Assembly (NCBI RefSeq): GCF_016906995.1
Contig: NZ_JAFBBD010000003.1
Span: 62,001-126,000, forward strand
From: Spongiibacter marinus
GTDB taxonomy: Bacteria; Pseudomonadota; Gammaproteobacteria; Pseudomonadales; Spongiibacteraceae
DNA length: 64,000 bases
Direction of reading: 5' to 3'
Shown: piece by piece, positions 44,567 to 53,927 of the stretch
How the letters are laid out: the number at the start of each line of letters is the position of its first letter
Position numbering within the stretch: the stretch's first letter is position 1
The notes under the pieces: generated by a model
What the model was told of the DNA's origin: nothing
The model's input: only the letters and a program-made list of their open reading frames with translations
Databases searched by the model: none
Position numbers and translations under genes: made by a program

Positions 44567-46402
44567 CTAGGCGCTACGCAGTCCTTCATAGATATCACGG
44601 GCAATTTTTTCGCTAATACCCGACACGCGACACAGGTCGGCAATACTCGCCTGGCGTACCGCTTGTAAACCGCCAAAATGGCGCAGCAGCTCTCTGCGAC
44701 GCTTGGCGCCCACGCCGGGAATCGCCTCCAGGCCCGACTGTCGACGCGCCTTGTCGCGACGGGCTTTGTGCCCACCAATCGCAAACCGGTGTGATTCATC
44801 GCGGATATGCTGAATAAGATGCAGCGCGGGACTGTTGTCTGGCAAGCTGAGTTCGCGACCATTATCGCCGCGAATCAGCACTTCTAATCCCGCGCGGCGA
44901 TCGGAGCCCTTGGCAACGCCCACGGTCAGCAGGTCGCGAATGCCGAGCTCATGCAAAACCGTAAGCGCCTGGTTCAACTGTCCTTTACCGCCATCGATGA
45001 ACAGGATGTCGGGTTTGGGGACTTCGCCGCTGGCGATACGTTTGTAGCGGCGACTCAGCGCCTGGTTCATAGCCGCGTAATCATCCCCCCCGGTAATACC
45101 CTCGATATTCATCCGGCGGTAATCCGACTTCAGTGGTCCGTTATCGTCAAACACGACGCAGGAGGCGACCGTTGCCTCACCACTGCTGTGACTAATATCA
45201 AAACACTCCAGTCGCGACGGCGGCGCGTCCAAATCAAGCAGCTCCTGCAGGGCTCGATAGCGGCCAGCCATACTCTCTGTTGCCGCCAAGCGATTCTGCA
45301 GGTTCTGCTCGGCGGCGGTAATTGCCAGCTGCAACCATTTGGCGCGCTGGCTACGCACCCGGTGCGCGATGGAAACACTGCGCCCTGCTTGCTCACTTAA
45401 ACTGCTGGCCAGCAACGGGGCATCGTTGAGCTCGATATTGACTACCAGCTCCTTCGGCAAATCCATTGCGCCGCTACCCGTCAGGTAGTGCTGAGCGATA
45501 AACGCTTCCACGTGATCTTGGACGCCCTCCTCCAATGCGCTTTTGGGAAAATAACTGCGACTGCCAAGCACCCGCCCACCGCGGACCGATAGTAGTTGTA
45601 TGCAACACAGACCCGCGTTGATAACACCGGCCACGATATCCAGGTCGCCGGTTTCTCCCTCAATACATTGGCTGGCTTGAACTTGCTGCAGATAACCGAT
45701 GCGGTCGCGCAGCTCCGCCGCTTTTTCAAACTCCAGGGCCTCGGCACTGCGCTCCATTTCATCGGCCAGTGAGGCCTGCAAATCGGCACTTTTCCCGCTG
45801 AGGAACATTTCTGTGTAGGCGACGTCGCGCCGATACTCGTCATCGGAAATTTTGCCGACGCAGGGCGCAGTACAGCGACCAATTTGATATTGCAAGCAAG
45901 GCCGACTGCGATTGCGGTAGTAGCTGTCCTCACACTGGCGGACTTTAAAGACTTTTTGCAGCCAGCTCAGGCTCTCTCGCACCGCGCCGGCACTTGGGTA
46001 AGGGCCAAAATACGTGCCCTTGGCGCGTTTGCTGCCGCGGTGCAGACTCAGGCGAGGATGACGATGATCGCTGCTCAGGTAGATATAGGGGTAGGATTTA
46101 TCGTCACGCAGCAGGATGTTATAGGGCGGCCGGTACTGCTTGATGAGGTTTTGCTCCAACAGCAGAGCTTCTCGCTCTGTGCTGGTAACCGTCACTTCAA
46201 TTTGATGAATGCGCGCCACCAACGCCATCGTTTTATTGGTCAGCCCGGCGCTGCGGAAATAGCTACTCAGCCGGTTTCGCAGATTTTTGGCTTTACCGAC
46301 ATAGAGAATATCGGCCGCTTCGCTGAGCATCACATAGACACCCGCTTTTTGGGTGACCGTCTTTAAAAAGCGCTGGTGGTCAAAACTCTGCGAAGACGCC
46401 AT
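44567..46402 (-). CDS. uvrC: Excinuclease ABC subunit C (UvrC)
   Basis: The 611-residue protein has all UvrC parts: GIY-YIG nuclease (GVYVMLSEAADILYVGKAKN, about 17-45) for the 3' incision; a four-cysteine patch (C148-C178 region, CEDSYYRNRSRPCLQYQIGRC); the UVR domain that binds UvrB (about 205-235); the RNase H-like endonuclease for the 5' incision (LECFDISHSSGE, FIDGGKGQLNQA); and C-terminal helix-hairpin-helix repeats (LEAIPGVGAKRR). It acts in nucleotide excision repair. It starts nine bases after the response-regulator gene, the conserved gacA-uvrC pair. Confidence 0.97.
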   Translation of the reverse strand: MASSQSFDHQRFLKTVTQKAGVYVMLSEAADILYVGKAKNLRNRLSSYFRSAGLTNKTMALVARIHQIEVTVTSTEREALLLEQNLIKQYRPPYNILLRDDKSYPYIYLSSDHRHPRLSLHRGSKRAKGTYFGPYPSAGAVRESLSWLQKVFKVRQCEDSYYRNRSRPCLQYQIGRCTAPCVGKISDDEYRRDVAYTEMFLSGKSADLQASLADEMERSAEALEFEKAAELRDRIGYLQQVQASQCIEGETGDLDIVAGVINAGLCCIQLLSVRGGRVLGSRSYFPKSALEEGVQDHVEAFIAQHYLTGSGAMDLPKELVVNIELNDAPLLASSLSEQAGRSVSIAHRVRSQRAKWLQLAITAAEQNLQNRLAATESMAGRYRALQELLDLDAPPSRLECFDISHSSGEATVASCVVFDDNGPLKSDYRRMNIEGITGGDDYAAMNQALSRRYKRIASGEVPKPDILFIDGGKGQLNQALTVLHELGIRDLLTVGVAKGSDRRAGLEVLIRGDNGRELSLPDNSPALHLIQHIRDESHRFAIGGHKARRDKARRQSGLEAIPGVGAKRRRELLRHFGGLQAVRQASIADLCRVSGISEKIARDIYEGLRSA

Positions 46403-46411
46403 ATTGTCCTA

Positions 46412-47065
46412 TCAACTACTGCTTGGAGCCTCGATGAGGCCGTGGCGAATGGCCAGTAGCGTCAGTGCCACATCACCATTGACATCAAGCTTTTCAAAGA
46501 TGCGATAGCGGTAACTGTTCACGGTTTTCGCCTGAATATGCAAGGTATCGGCAATATCCTGCACGCGTAAGCCATTGCCTATCATGATACTGATCTGAAT
46601 TTCTCGCTCAGACAGGCTGTCAAAGGGCGACGCCGACTGCTCGTCATAACCCCTCAGCGCCAGGGCCTGGGCAATACTGGGGCTTAAATAGCGCTTGCCG
46701 CTGGCCACTTGGCGCACGGCGGTCAGCACCTCTTGTCCGCTGTCGTCACCACCCTTCGTCAGGTAGGCCCAGGCGCCGGCTTTCAATAAGCGGCTAGGCA
46801 TCGGCTCCTGTTCGCAGGCGCTGACGGCGATAATCCGGGTATCCGGCGCAACCTGCTGAAGTTTTCGGGTGGCTTCAAGGCCACTCATGCCCGGCATTCG
46901 TATATCCATCAGCACGATATCAGGCCGAAGTTCGCGGCAACGTTGAATGGCCTCTTCGCCATTTGCCGCCTCGCCAATGACACTGATATCGTCCGCGTCG
47001 TCTAGCATCCTTGCTATGCCCGTCCGCACCATGGCGTGGTCATCTGCAACCAGCACTGTGATCAT
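46412..47065 (-). CDS. gacA: Response regulator GacA/UvrY
   Basis: The 217-residue NarL-type regulator has a receiver domain (acid pocket D8-D9, phospho-acceptor D54 in DIVLMDIRMPG, a Lys in the TKGG region) and a LuxR-type HTH (SLSEREIQISIMIGNGLRVQDIA). As GacA/UvrY it would be phosphorylated by GacS/BarA and switch on small RNAs that titrate CsrA/RsmA. ATG 47065 has GGGAG at a good distance; the frame is open to 47101. The position before uvrC supports the assignment. Confidence 0.93.
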   Translation of the reverse strand: MITVLVADDHAMVRTGIARMLDDADDISVIGEAANGEEAIQRCRELRPDIVLMDIRMPGMSGLEATRKLQQVAPDTRIIAVSACEQEPMPSRLLKAGAWAYLTKGGDDSGQEVLTAVRQVASGKRYLSPSIAQALALRGYDEQSASPFDSLSEREIQISIMIGNGLRVQDIADTLHIQAKTVNSYRYRIFEKLDVNGDVALTLLAIRHGLIEAPSSS

Positions 47066-47129
47066 AGTGTTACTCCCTGTGTAAGACGCAAACGATACCA
47101 TTTAGGGATATATTCAGGCTACAGGGAGC

Positions 47130-47726
47130 TCAGCGAATCAGCTGACGAAACGTGATATTTATGCGTGGACCGCGTTTTGCTCGCTTGGGGAGGCTATGCT
47201 GCCAGTGGGATTGGGTCGGCGGCAGCATCAGCAGCAGCGAACCGTGCTCCAGTGCGATACTCATGGGCGGACGGCCCGCCGCACACCCCTTGGGCGAGGG
47301 CCGAAGCCGAAAATCCCGACACTCCCCCACGCTGACCGAAGCGATGGCCGGCGATGGCCCCAGCTCACGCTCATTATCACTGTGCCAACCCATGCAGTCC
47401 TTGCCATCGCGGTAGTAATTTAATAATGCACAGTTGAATAACAGGCCGTATTTATCAGCCAGTTCGGCTTTTAGCGGTAACAGAGCATCTGGCCACGGCA
47501 TACTGTCGTGCTGCTGACCACTGTAGCGATAGCTCAGCCCATCGTCGCCGACAAAGCTCACCAGGCGCGGCGTAGGAGACCAACGCCCGAAAACCTGCAG
47601 CATCGGCTGCTGCCACATAACGTGATCACGCAACTGCTGGAACAACTGATCCGGCGCCGGTACAAAATCCGCCTGATAAATTAACGCACCGCCGGGAAGT
47701 TGTATCTCCCGCTGGCCGGTCGCCAT
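47130..47726 (-). CDS. AlkB-like 2-oxoglutarate/Fe(II) dioxygenase
   Basis: The 198-residue protein has the AlkB fold with the iron ligands H115 and D117 (WHSDNE), H177 (WQHSLPKR) and the 2-oxoglutarate arginine R188 followed by R194 (RINITFR). The substrate-lid region (LLNYYRDGKDCMGWH) matches the ALKBH2/3 and bacterial AlkB2 type, which directly demethylate 1-methyladenine and 3-methylcytosine in DNA. It follows murB by two bases on the same strand. Confidence 0.92.
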   Translation of the reverse strand: MATGQREIQLPGGALIYQADFVPAPDQLFQQLRDHVMWQQPMLQVFGRWSPTPRLVSFVGDDGLSYRYSGQQHDSMPWPDALLPLKAELADKYGLLFNCALLNYYRDGKDCMGWHSDNERELGPSPAIASVSVGECRDFRLRPSPKGCAAGRPPMSIALEHGSLLLMLPPTQSHWQHSLPKRAKRGPRINITFRQLIR

Positions 47727-47728
47727 CG

Positions 47729-48751
47729 TCAGTAGACCCGCGGTTCGATGGCCAACTGCACACCAAAGCGCTGGGCGACATCGCCAATAATGGCATCGGC
47801 GAGGGCAAGAATATCCTCGCCCCTGCCCTGCTGGTAATTCACCAGCACAATCGCCTGCTTAGGATGCACGCCGACCGGGCCAAGGCGGCGCCCTTTCCAG
47901 CCGCACTGGTCCACTAACCAGGCAGCGGCCAGCTTCACCTGCCCATCGGGCATCGGCCAGTGCGCCATTTCCGGAAAATCGATAAGTAATTGCTTGGCGA
48001 CATCAGCACTGACCAGCGGATTTTTGAAAAAACTGCCGGCATTCGGCTCAGCGTGCACATCGGGAAGCTTAGCAGCACGGATAGCGGCAACGGCTTGCGC
48101 AACGATACGAGGGTGAACCTCCTCGGGTGATTCGCCGTGCTCGACAAGGAATTGCCGCAGCGCAGGATAATCGGTATTGGCGTGGGCGCGATGGCGCAGA
48201 TGTAGCCCGACTTCAGTAATGATGAATTGATCGCGCAACGCGCCCTTAAAAATACTGTCCCGATAGGCCAGCTGGCACTGCTCTGCCGACAGGCGCCGGC
48301 GCTCGCCGAGCTGCCGATCCCAGCCCTCTACCCAGGCCAGGCACTGAGACAGCTCCACCCCGTATGCGCCTATATTTTGCACCGGTGCGGCCCCCACGGA
48401 CCCAGGAATGGCTATCAGGTTTTCGAGCCCATACCACCCTTGATCCAGACAATACCGCAGCAAGGCATCCCAGTTTTCGCCCGCGGTAACCCGCAGCGCC
48501 ACGCCGCCCTCAATGGGACTTGCGCTGATACCGCGCTGGCGCATGTGTATCACTAAACCGGGGTAGTCATCACTCAATACTATATTGCTACCGCCACCCA
48601 GTACGAGACTTGGCAGGCCGTGCTGCTCGGCGTACTGCAGGGCGTCGCGCAAGTCGCCGTCGCTGTCGATCGCGCTGTAGGCGTATGCCTGCGCCGCTAC
48701 GCCAAGGGTATTGTGATTGAGCAGTGAGACGTTTTTTGCGATTTCCAACAT
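47729..48751 (-). CDS. murB: UDP-N-acetylenolpyruvoylglucosamine reductase MurB
   Basis: The 340-residue flavoenzyme reduces UDP-GlcNAc-enolpyruvate to UDP-MurNAc in cytoplasmic peptidoglycan synthesis. It shows NTLGVAAQA, the FAD motif LVLGGGSNIVLS, the active-site serine tract YRDSIFKG and HAEPNAGSFFKNP, WLVDQCGWKG near the end. Length and motifs fit the longer, type I (E. coli-like) MurB. Its ATG shares one base with the stop of the phosphatase gene (TAATG). Confidence 0.97.
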   Translation of the reverse strand: MLEIAKNVSLLNHNTLGVAAQAYAYSAIDSDGDLRDALQYAEQHGLPSLVLGGGSNIVLSDDYPGLVIHMRQRGISASPIEGGVALRVTAGENWDALLRYCLDQGWYGLENLIAIPGSVGAAPVQNIGAYGVELSQCLAWVEGWDRQLGERRRLSAEQCQLAYRDSIFKGALRDQFIITEVGLHLRHRAHANTDYPALRQFLVEHGESPEEVHPRIVAQAVAAIRAAKLPDVHAEPNAGSFFKNPLVSADVAKQLLIDFPEMAHWPMPDGQVKLAAAWLVDQCGWKGRRLGPVGVHPKQAIVLVNYQQGRGEDILALADAIIGDVAQRFGVQLAIEPRVY

Positions 48752-49221
48752 TAATGTTCTCGCTGCAGAGCCTGTAGCAGCCCCTCTGATGCGTCCTCGA
48801 CAAGATCTAACACGGCGTTAAAGCCGTCATCGCCGCCGTAGTATGGGTCGGGAACCTCTTCAATCGTGCTGCTGCCAAAGTTCAGCAATAAGGAGACTGT
48901 CGCGCTGGCATCATTCGGCGCGATCTCTGCCAAGGAATCCATATTGGCGCGGTCCATCGCCAATATATAGTCAAAGCGATAAAAGTCGGCTTCACACACC
49001 TGTCGGGCACGCAGGGCCGATAAATCGTAGCCGCGCCGCGCGGCGAAGGCTTGGCTGCGCTCATCTGGCGACTTACCGGTATGCCAAGCCGCGGTGCCCG
49101 CCGAGTCTATCTCGATCTGCGCCTGCAAACCGGCATCAATCACCTTGTGCAAAAATACGCCGTGCGCCGTCGGCGAGCGGCATATGTTTCCCAGACAGAC
49201 AAATAACACCCGCTTAACCAC
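48751..49221 (-). CDS. Low-molecular-weight protein tyrosine phosphatase
   Basis: The 156-residue enzyme carries the P-loop C-x5-R-S (CLGNICRSP) right at its N-terminus and the general-acid DP motif in VPDPYYGG. The start is placed at GTG 49221: GGAG lies seven bases upstream and this gives the family length, whereas ATG 49251 would add ten residues. It overlaps the kdsB stop by eight bases. Such phosphatases near LPS or capsule genes often balance tyrosine kinases; no kinase is in view here. Confidence 0.9.
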   Translation of the reverse strand: MVKRVLFVCLGNICRSPTAHGVFLHKVIDAGLQAQIEIDSAGTAAWHTGKSPDERSQAFAARRGYDLSALRARQVCEADFYRFDYILAMDRANMDSLAEIAPNDASATVSLLLNFGSSTIEEVPDPYYGGDDGFNAVLDLVEDASEGLLQALQREH

Positions 49222-49981
49222 GGCCTGACTCCAAAATGGCGCGTACCGCATTGAGGTCTTCTTCGGTGTCTACACCGCCGGGAATATCGACACAGCTCTG
49301 CGCCACATGTATGCGCACGCCGTTCTCCATGGCCCGAAGCTGTTCCAGGCGCTCACAACTCTCCAGCTCGCCCGCGGGCCAGCTAACAAACTGGTGCAGA
49401 AAGCCGACGCGGTAGGCGTAGATACCAATATGCCGCCAGTATTCAACGCCCTCAGGCAGCACCCCCTGGCCATCGGACCATTGGTCGCGGCAATACGGGA
49501 TGGGGGCGCGGCTAAAGTACAGTGCTAAACCCTGGCGATCGCTCACCACTTTTACCGCATTGGGATTGAAGACCGTCGCGGCATCGTTAATCGGCTCTTT
49601 CAGTGTTGCAATGCCGGCCTGAGTATTGGCCGCGAGGTTTTGCGCCACTTGCTCTATTGCCGGTGCGGGCAGCAGGGGCTCGTCACCTTGGACATTGACC
49701 ACGATATCGTCATCGGCAAGCCCCAATTTGGCAACCACCTCTTGCAAGCGGTCAGTGCCACTCTCGTGCTCAGCACTGGTCATGCAAACTTGCGCCCCAA
49801 ACGCTTCACAGCGGCGGGCCACGCGTTCATCTTCGGTTGCAATCACCACTCGTTCGGCGCCGCTCTGTGAGGCGCGCAGCCATACATGCTGAATCATCGG
49901 CATGCCCGCGATGTCCATCAGCGGTTTCCCCGGCAGACGGCTCGAGGCGTAACGGGCTGGAATAATAACGGTGTAAGACAT
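49214..49981 (-). CDS. kdsB: 3-deoxy-manno-octulosonate cytidylyltransferase KdsB
   Basis: The 255-residue enzyme activates Kdo as CMP-Kdo for lipid A-core synthesis. It has the nucleotidyl-transferase signature [15 protein letters not shown] near the start, then [23 protein letters not shown] and a C-terminal GVDTEEDL. It follows lpxK by 15 bases on the same strand, between msbA-lpxK and the phosphatase-murB genes, the order found in related gammaproteobacteria. Confidence 0.97.
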   Translation of the reverse strand: MSYTVIIPARYASSRLPGKPLMDIAGMPMIQHVWLRASQSGAERVVIATEDERVARRCEAFGAQVCMTSAEHESGTDRLQEVVAKLGLADDDIVVNVQGDEPLLPAPAIEQVAQNLAANTQAGIATLKEPINDAATVFNPNAVKVVSDRQGLALYFSRAPIPYCRDQWSDGQGVLPEGVEYWRHIGIYAYRVGFLHQFVSWPAGELESCERLEQLRAMENGVRIHVAQSCVDIPGGVDTEEDLNAVRAILESGRG

Positions 49982-49996
49982 GGAAACCTCTGGCGT

Positions 49997-50989
49997 TTAG
50001 GCAACTCGGTCGAGTAACTGATCAAGCGATTCAAAAAACGTGTCGGGCAACACGGCATCAACAGGAAGCATCCAGCTATCCGCCGGACTGATCTGTGCGC
50101 ATTTAACCGCATCTTTCTCCGTCATCACCAGTGGTAATGACGAGTCCTGCTGCAGGTCTTCGGGTCGATATTCGTAGTGGTCGGGAAAAGCCTGCCCCCG
50201 ACAGTCAAAGCCCAGCGCAGTCAATGCAGCAAAAAAGCGTGGTGGATGGCCAATACCCGCAATTGCATTCACCCGACGGGCATTCTCGGGCCAGTCTGCT
50301 GCCGCGCATCGCTCGCCCGAATGAACATTGATCAAGGTGTCGCCCTTCAGGCGCATTTCATAGCCGGATAACGCCGCAAGAACATCGCTTTCAACGCGGC
50401 CGTTGCTGATCACCAGATCCACTTCTTCACTGCGCCGCGGCGGTTCCCGCAGCGGCCCAAGCGGCAGGCAGTGGCCATTGCCAAAGCCGCGCGCTGCGTC
50501 AACAAGCAGAATTTCAACATCCCTGTAGAGGCGATAATGCTGCAGACCATCGTCGCTGATAATGACGTTGCAAGCGTGCTCGTCCACTAACAAATTTGCA
50601 GCGGCGACCCTGTCTGGCGCTACCGCAACCGGCAGGCCGCTGCGCCGCGCCATCAGGCAGGGTTCATCGCCCGCTTCCGAGGGCAGTGTGGCATTGGTGA
50701 CGAATAAGGGATACTGCGCAGCCTTACCACCATAACCGCGGCTGACGATTCCGGGGCGCCAACCGCGCTGCTGGAGGTGCTGGGCGATCGCTAAAACAGC
50801 GGGGGTTTTACCACTGCCACCGACAGCGATATTGCCGACCACAATAACCGGCGCCGAACAGCGCTGTGGGCGGGTATTGCGCCGTCGCAATGCGGCCAAT
50901 GCGCGAAACAGGCACTCCAGAGGCCAGAATGCATACAGCACTCCCGGCCGCCCGTACCAACGCGCATTCAGCCATTGCTCAAGCTTCAC
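49997..50989 (-). CDS. lpxK: Tetraacyldisaccharide 4'-kinase LpxK
   Basis: The enzyme phosphorylates the 4' position of the lipid A precursor at the inner membrane. It shows the membrane-proximal start (WLNARWYGRPGVLYAFWPLE), the P-loop VGNIAVGGSGKTP, and DDGLQHYRLYRD with LLVDAARGFGNG. GTG 50989 is preferred, with GAGGAAG upstream and an 11-base overlap with msbA; a TTG at 51001 is the outer limit of the frame. Length is 330 residues. Confidence 0.95.
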   Translation of the reverse strand: MKLEQWLNARWYGRPGVLYAFWPLECLFRALAALRRRNTRPQRCSAPVIVVGNIAVGGSGKTPAVLAIAQHLQQRGWRPGIVSRGYGGKAAQYPLFVTNATLPSEAGDEPCLMARRSGLPVAVAPDRVAAANLLVDEHACNVIISDDGLQHYRLYRDVEILLVDAARGFGNGHCLPLGPLREPPRRSEEVDLVISNGRVESDVLAALSGYEMRLKGDTLINVHSGERCAAADWPENARRVNAIAGIGHPPRFFAALTALGFDCRGQAFPDHYEYRPEDLQQDSSLPLVMTEKDAVKCAQISPADSWMLPVDAVLPDTFFESLDQLLDRVA

Positions 50990-52790
50990 TATCTTCCTCA
51001 AAATTGCGGTTATACAACTGAGCGTAGCGTTGCCCCAAGGCCAACAAGTCAGCGTGGCTGCCCCGCTCCAGAATGCGCCCCTCCTCCATCACCACGATTT
51101 GGTCGGCACTCTCAATAGTGCTGAGTCGGTGGGCAATCACGATGGTCGTGCGGCCTTTCATGACCTCTTCCATCGCCTTTTGAATATGGGATTCCGCCTG
51201 GTTATCGAGCGCCGACGTTGCCTCGTCGAGTATCAGCAGCGGCGCATTTTTCAAAAATGCCCGGGCAATGGCCAAACGCTGACGCTGGCCGCCGGATAAC
51301 ATGACGCCGTCCTCACCGATGACGGTATCGATTCCCTCAGGCAAACTATTGATAAAGTCGCTGGCGTGGGCCGCCTCAACCGCGCGAAGCACCTCTTCAC
51401 GGCTGGACGATGCCATGCTGCCATAGGCAATATTGTTGTACACCGTGTCGTTGAACAGCGTCACTTGTTGGGTAACCAAGGCGATATTGTGGCGCAGGTT
51501 ATCCAGGGTGTAATCGCGAATATCAACGCCGTCGAGCAACAGCTCACCTTCGCTGTGTTGATAAAAACGCGACAGCAAGCTGACCAAGGTGGACTTGCCG
51601 GAGCCAGAAAGCCCCACCAAGGCTAGCGACGTACCGGGCTCCACATGCAGGTTAATATCGGTAAGCACATTCGGCAGCTCTGGGCCGTAGCGAAAATTGA
51701 GGTGGCGGATGTCAATCTCGCCACGCACCCGTTCACACTCGATGCGGCCCTCGTCTTTTTCCTGTTCGGCATCGAGAAACTCAAAAATACTCTCGGCGGC
51801 CGCCAAGCCCTTCTGAATCACGCTGCTCACTTCGGCCAGTTGGCGAATGGGTTTGGGCAAAAAGAGCGCCGCGGACAGGTAGGCCACAAAAGAACCGGGT
51901 GTCATTTGGCCGGTAAGCCCAAGAGCGATCCATATCAACAGGCCCGTCGCCAACACCACCGGAAATTGAATGACCGTTGGACTAATCGCGTTGTAAAACG
52001 CCATTTTAATATTTTGATTGCGGTTTTTTTCGCTTGCCGCCTGAAACCGCTTTGCTTCCTGGGCGCTGCCGCCATAAAGGCGAATTTCACGATAGGCATT
52101 AATGCTGTCGTTGGTGACTTGGTTCACCTCGCCCATTGCGTTCTGGATCTTGCGGCTGATCTTGCGAAAGCGCTTGCCCACCCACCACACGGTCACGCCG
52201 ATCATTGGCAAGGCAAGTAAAAAAACCAGGGTCAGCTGCCAATTCATATACAGAAGGTAGGCCAGCAACCCAATCGCAAAGGTGCCTTCGCGCAGTACCA
52301 CCTTCAAGGCGTTGACTGCAGCACCCGTCACTTGCTCCACGTTAAAGGTAATTTTCGAGATCAGTGCACCCGTGGAGCTTCGATCGAAATAGCTACTGGG
52401 GATGAACTGCATTTTTTGATAGAGCTCTACCCGCAACACGTGCACCAAGCGGTGTGAGATACCGGCAATAAAATAGTTACCCGCGAAAAAGCCCAGCCCG
52501 CGACCAACACCCAGTGCCACCAGCGCCACCACGATCCAGGTACGCGCCGAGCCCAGGTGGAAGTCATCACCGCCCAGCGCCCACATCATCTTGGCCGTTA
52601 CCCCGCCCTCGCCCGGCTTAACATTTCCGCCGATGTAATCGACGATCAGCTGCATCATATCGGCGAGTAAAACCTGCACACCCGAATAGAATGAGAAGCC
52701 CAGAACACTGAGCAAAAACAACGGCCAAAATGGGATAACGTACTTTAAAAGTCGGCCATAAATAGCTAAATCTGAAGGTTTTTTGCTCAT
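50979..52790 (-). CDS. msbA: Lipid A export ATP-binding/permease protein MsbA
   Basis: The 603-residue ABC half-transporter flips core-lipid A across the inner membrane. The membrane domain has six helices (about 20-310) and the ATPase domain has Walker A (GLSGSGKST), Q-loop, signature LSGGQRQRL, Walker B (LLILDEATSAL) and the switch histidine (IAHRLSTI). The start is ATG 52790 (MSKKPSD); the frame is open to 52958 but that extension has no hydrophobic or family match. It follows exbD by 13 bases and overlaps lpxK. Confidence 0.96.
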   Translation of the reverse strand: MSKKPSDLAIYGRLLKYVIPFWPLFLLSVLGFSFYSGVQVLLADMMQLIVDYIGGNVKPGEGGVTAKMMWALGGDDFHLGSARTWIVVALVALGVGRGLGFFAGNYFIAGISHRLVHVLRVELYQKMQFIPSSYFDRSSTGALISKITFNVEQVTGAAVNALKVVLREGTFAIGLLAYLLYMNWQLTLVFLLALPMIGVTVWWVGKRFRKISRKIQNAMGEVNQVTNDSINAYREIRLYGGSAQEAKRFQAASEKNRNQNIKMAFYNAISPTVIQFPVVLATGLLIWIALGLTGQMTPGSFVAYLSAALFLPKPIRQLAEVSSVIQKGLAAAESIFEFLDAEQEKDEGRIECERVRGEIDIRHLNFRYGPELPNVLTDINLHVEPGTSLALVGLSGSGKSTLVSLLSRFYQHSEGELLLDGVDIRDYTLDNLRHNIALVTQQVTLFNDTVYNNIAYGSMASSSREEVLRAVEAAHASDFINSLPEGIDTVIGEDGVMLSGGQRQRLAIARAFLKNAPLLILDEATSALDNQAESHIQKAMEEVMKGRTTIVIAHRLSTIESADQIVVMEEGRILERGSHADLLALGQRYAQLYNRNFEEDSEA

Positions 52791-52803
52791 AATATAAGCC
52801 GCC

Positions 52804-53229
52804 CTAGTTTGGGCTGGCATCAGCTTCCTGTGTGGTAATTCTAAGCTTAACAAAGCCCAGGCGGCCCGCCGCATCCATCGCCGTAACAACTGCTTGATGG
52901 GGGCTGTTGGCGTCAGCGGTAATGGTGACCGGGCGCATCGTATCACCGCCCGAGGCATTCTGCAGAGCCTTAAGTAATGCCTCTAGACCACCATCACCCA
53001 GTGGTTGTTCATTGACTTGAAAACGGCCCTGCGCGTTGATGATAATTTCGATCAGGTCTGTGTCATCGCTAACCGACTCACCCTCGGCCGTGGGCAACTC
53101 CAGCTGTAGACGACTTTCCTTAGTAAAGGTTGTAGACACCATAAAGAAAATCAACAGGAGAAATACCACGTCGATCAGCGGCGTCAGGTTTACGCCGCCG
53201 TCATCGATACGCTGCCGGCGAAACTTCAC
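52804..53229 (-). CDS. exbD: ExbD/TolR-family biopolymer transport protein
   Basis: The 141-residue protein has one N-terminal membrane helix with the protonatable aspartate (LTPLIDVVFLLLIFFMVSTTF) and a periplasmic domain. With ExbB it forms a proton-driven motor that energises TonB-dependent or related outer-membrane processes. Its ATG overlaps the exbB stop (ATGA). No tonB gene is adjacent; this exbBD pair next to msbA is a common arrangement in Pseudomonas relatives. Confidence 0.93.
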   Translation of the reverse strand: MKFRRQRIDDGGVNLTPLIDVVFLLLIFFMVSTTFTKESRLQLELPTAEGESVSDDTDLIEIIINAQGRFQVNEQPLGDGGLEALLKALQNASGGDTMRPVTITADANSPHQAVVTAMDAAGRLGFVKLRITTQEADASPN

Positions 53230-53867
53230 GCCGAGCGCCCCGAGTGGCTATTTTCTTTCATTTGCACATCGCCGTGGACGGCATTAATGAGCTTGATGGT
53301 GTCTTGCTCCATCGTCACAACGATGGCATCAATACGGCGCAAGAAATACCGGTGCATAATCAGCGCGGGAATGGCTACACACAGTCCGGAGGCGGTGGTG
53401 ATCAGTGCCTCGGAAATACCTCCAGCCAGTACCCCCGCATTTCCGGTCCCCTGCACCATGATCTCGCTGAATACCCGGATCATGCCGACCACGGTTCCCA
53501 GCAAGCCCAGTAGCGGGGTAACAGCAGCAATTGTTCCCAGGGCATTGAGGTAGCGTTCCAGCTCGTGAATAACATGGGAGGCCGCGTCTTCGATGCTCTC
53601 TTTCATAATATCGCGGCCGTGTTTGGCGTTGCCAAGCCCGGCGGCAATGATTTCACCAAGTGGTGAGCCCTTGCGCAGTTGGCGAAGTTTTTCATTATCC
53701 AGTTGCTTGTTTTGCATCCAGCCCCACACCTGATTGAGCAAATTGCGCGGGGCGACCTTGTCGGGGTTCAGCGCTAAAAACCGTTCTACACAAATTGCCA
53801 GGGCGAGAATGGAAGATAGGATGATTGGTAGCATTAGCCAGCCACCAGCTTTGACGAGTTCCAGCAC
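53226..53867 (-). CDS. exbB: ExbB/TolQ/MotA-family proton channel protein
   Basis: The 213-residue protein has three membrane segments (about 10-28, 105-140 and 155-185) and the MotA/TolQ/ExbB signature around YLNALGTIAAVTPLLGLLGT, then ISEALITTASGLCVAIPALI. It is the partner of the ExbD encoded immediately downstream. It starts at GTG 53867 with GAGG upstream. It lies 60 bases after comEC on the same strand. Confidence 0.93.
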   Translation of the reverse strand: MLELVKAGGWLMLPIILSSILALAICVERFLALNPDKVAPRNLLNQVWGWMQNKQLDNEKLRQLRKGSPLGEIIAAGLGNAKHGRDIMKESIEDAASHVIHELERYLNALGTIAAVTPLLGLLGTVVGMIRVFSEIMVQGTGNAGVLAGGISEALITTASGLCVAIPALIMHRYFLRRIDAIVVTMEQDTIKLINAVHGDVQMKENSHSGRSA

Positions 53868-53927
53868 AGCACAGCCTCTTTATTTTTGTCGCTGCATTAT
53901 ACAGCGATGCTGACAATGAAAAAGTCA

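Noticed and set aside
51645-52220. 191-codon + strand frame opposite msbA
   Set aside because: It is an antisense shadow of msbA's strongly conserved coding sequence.
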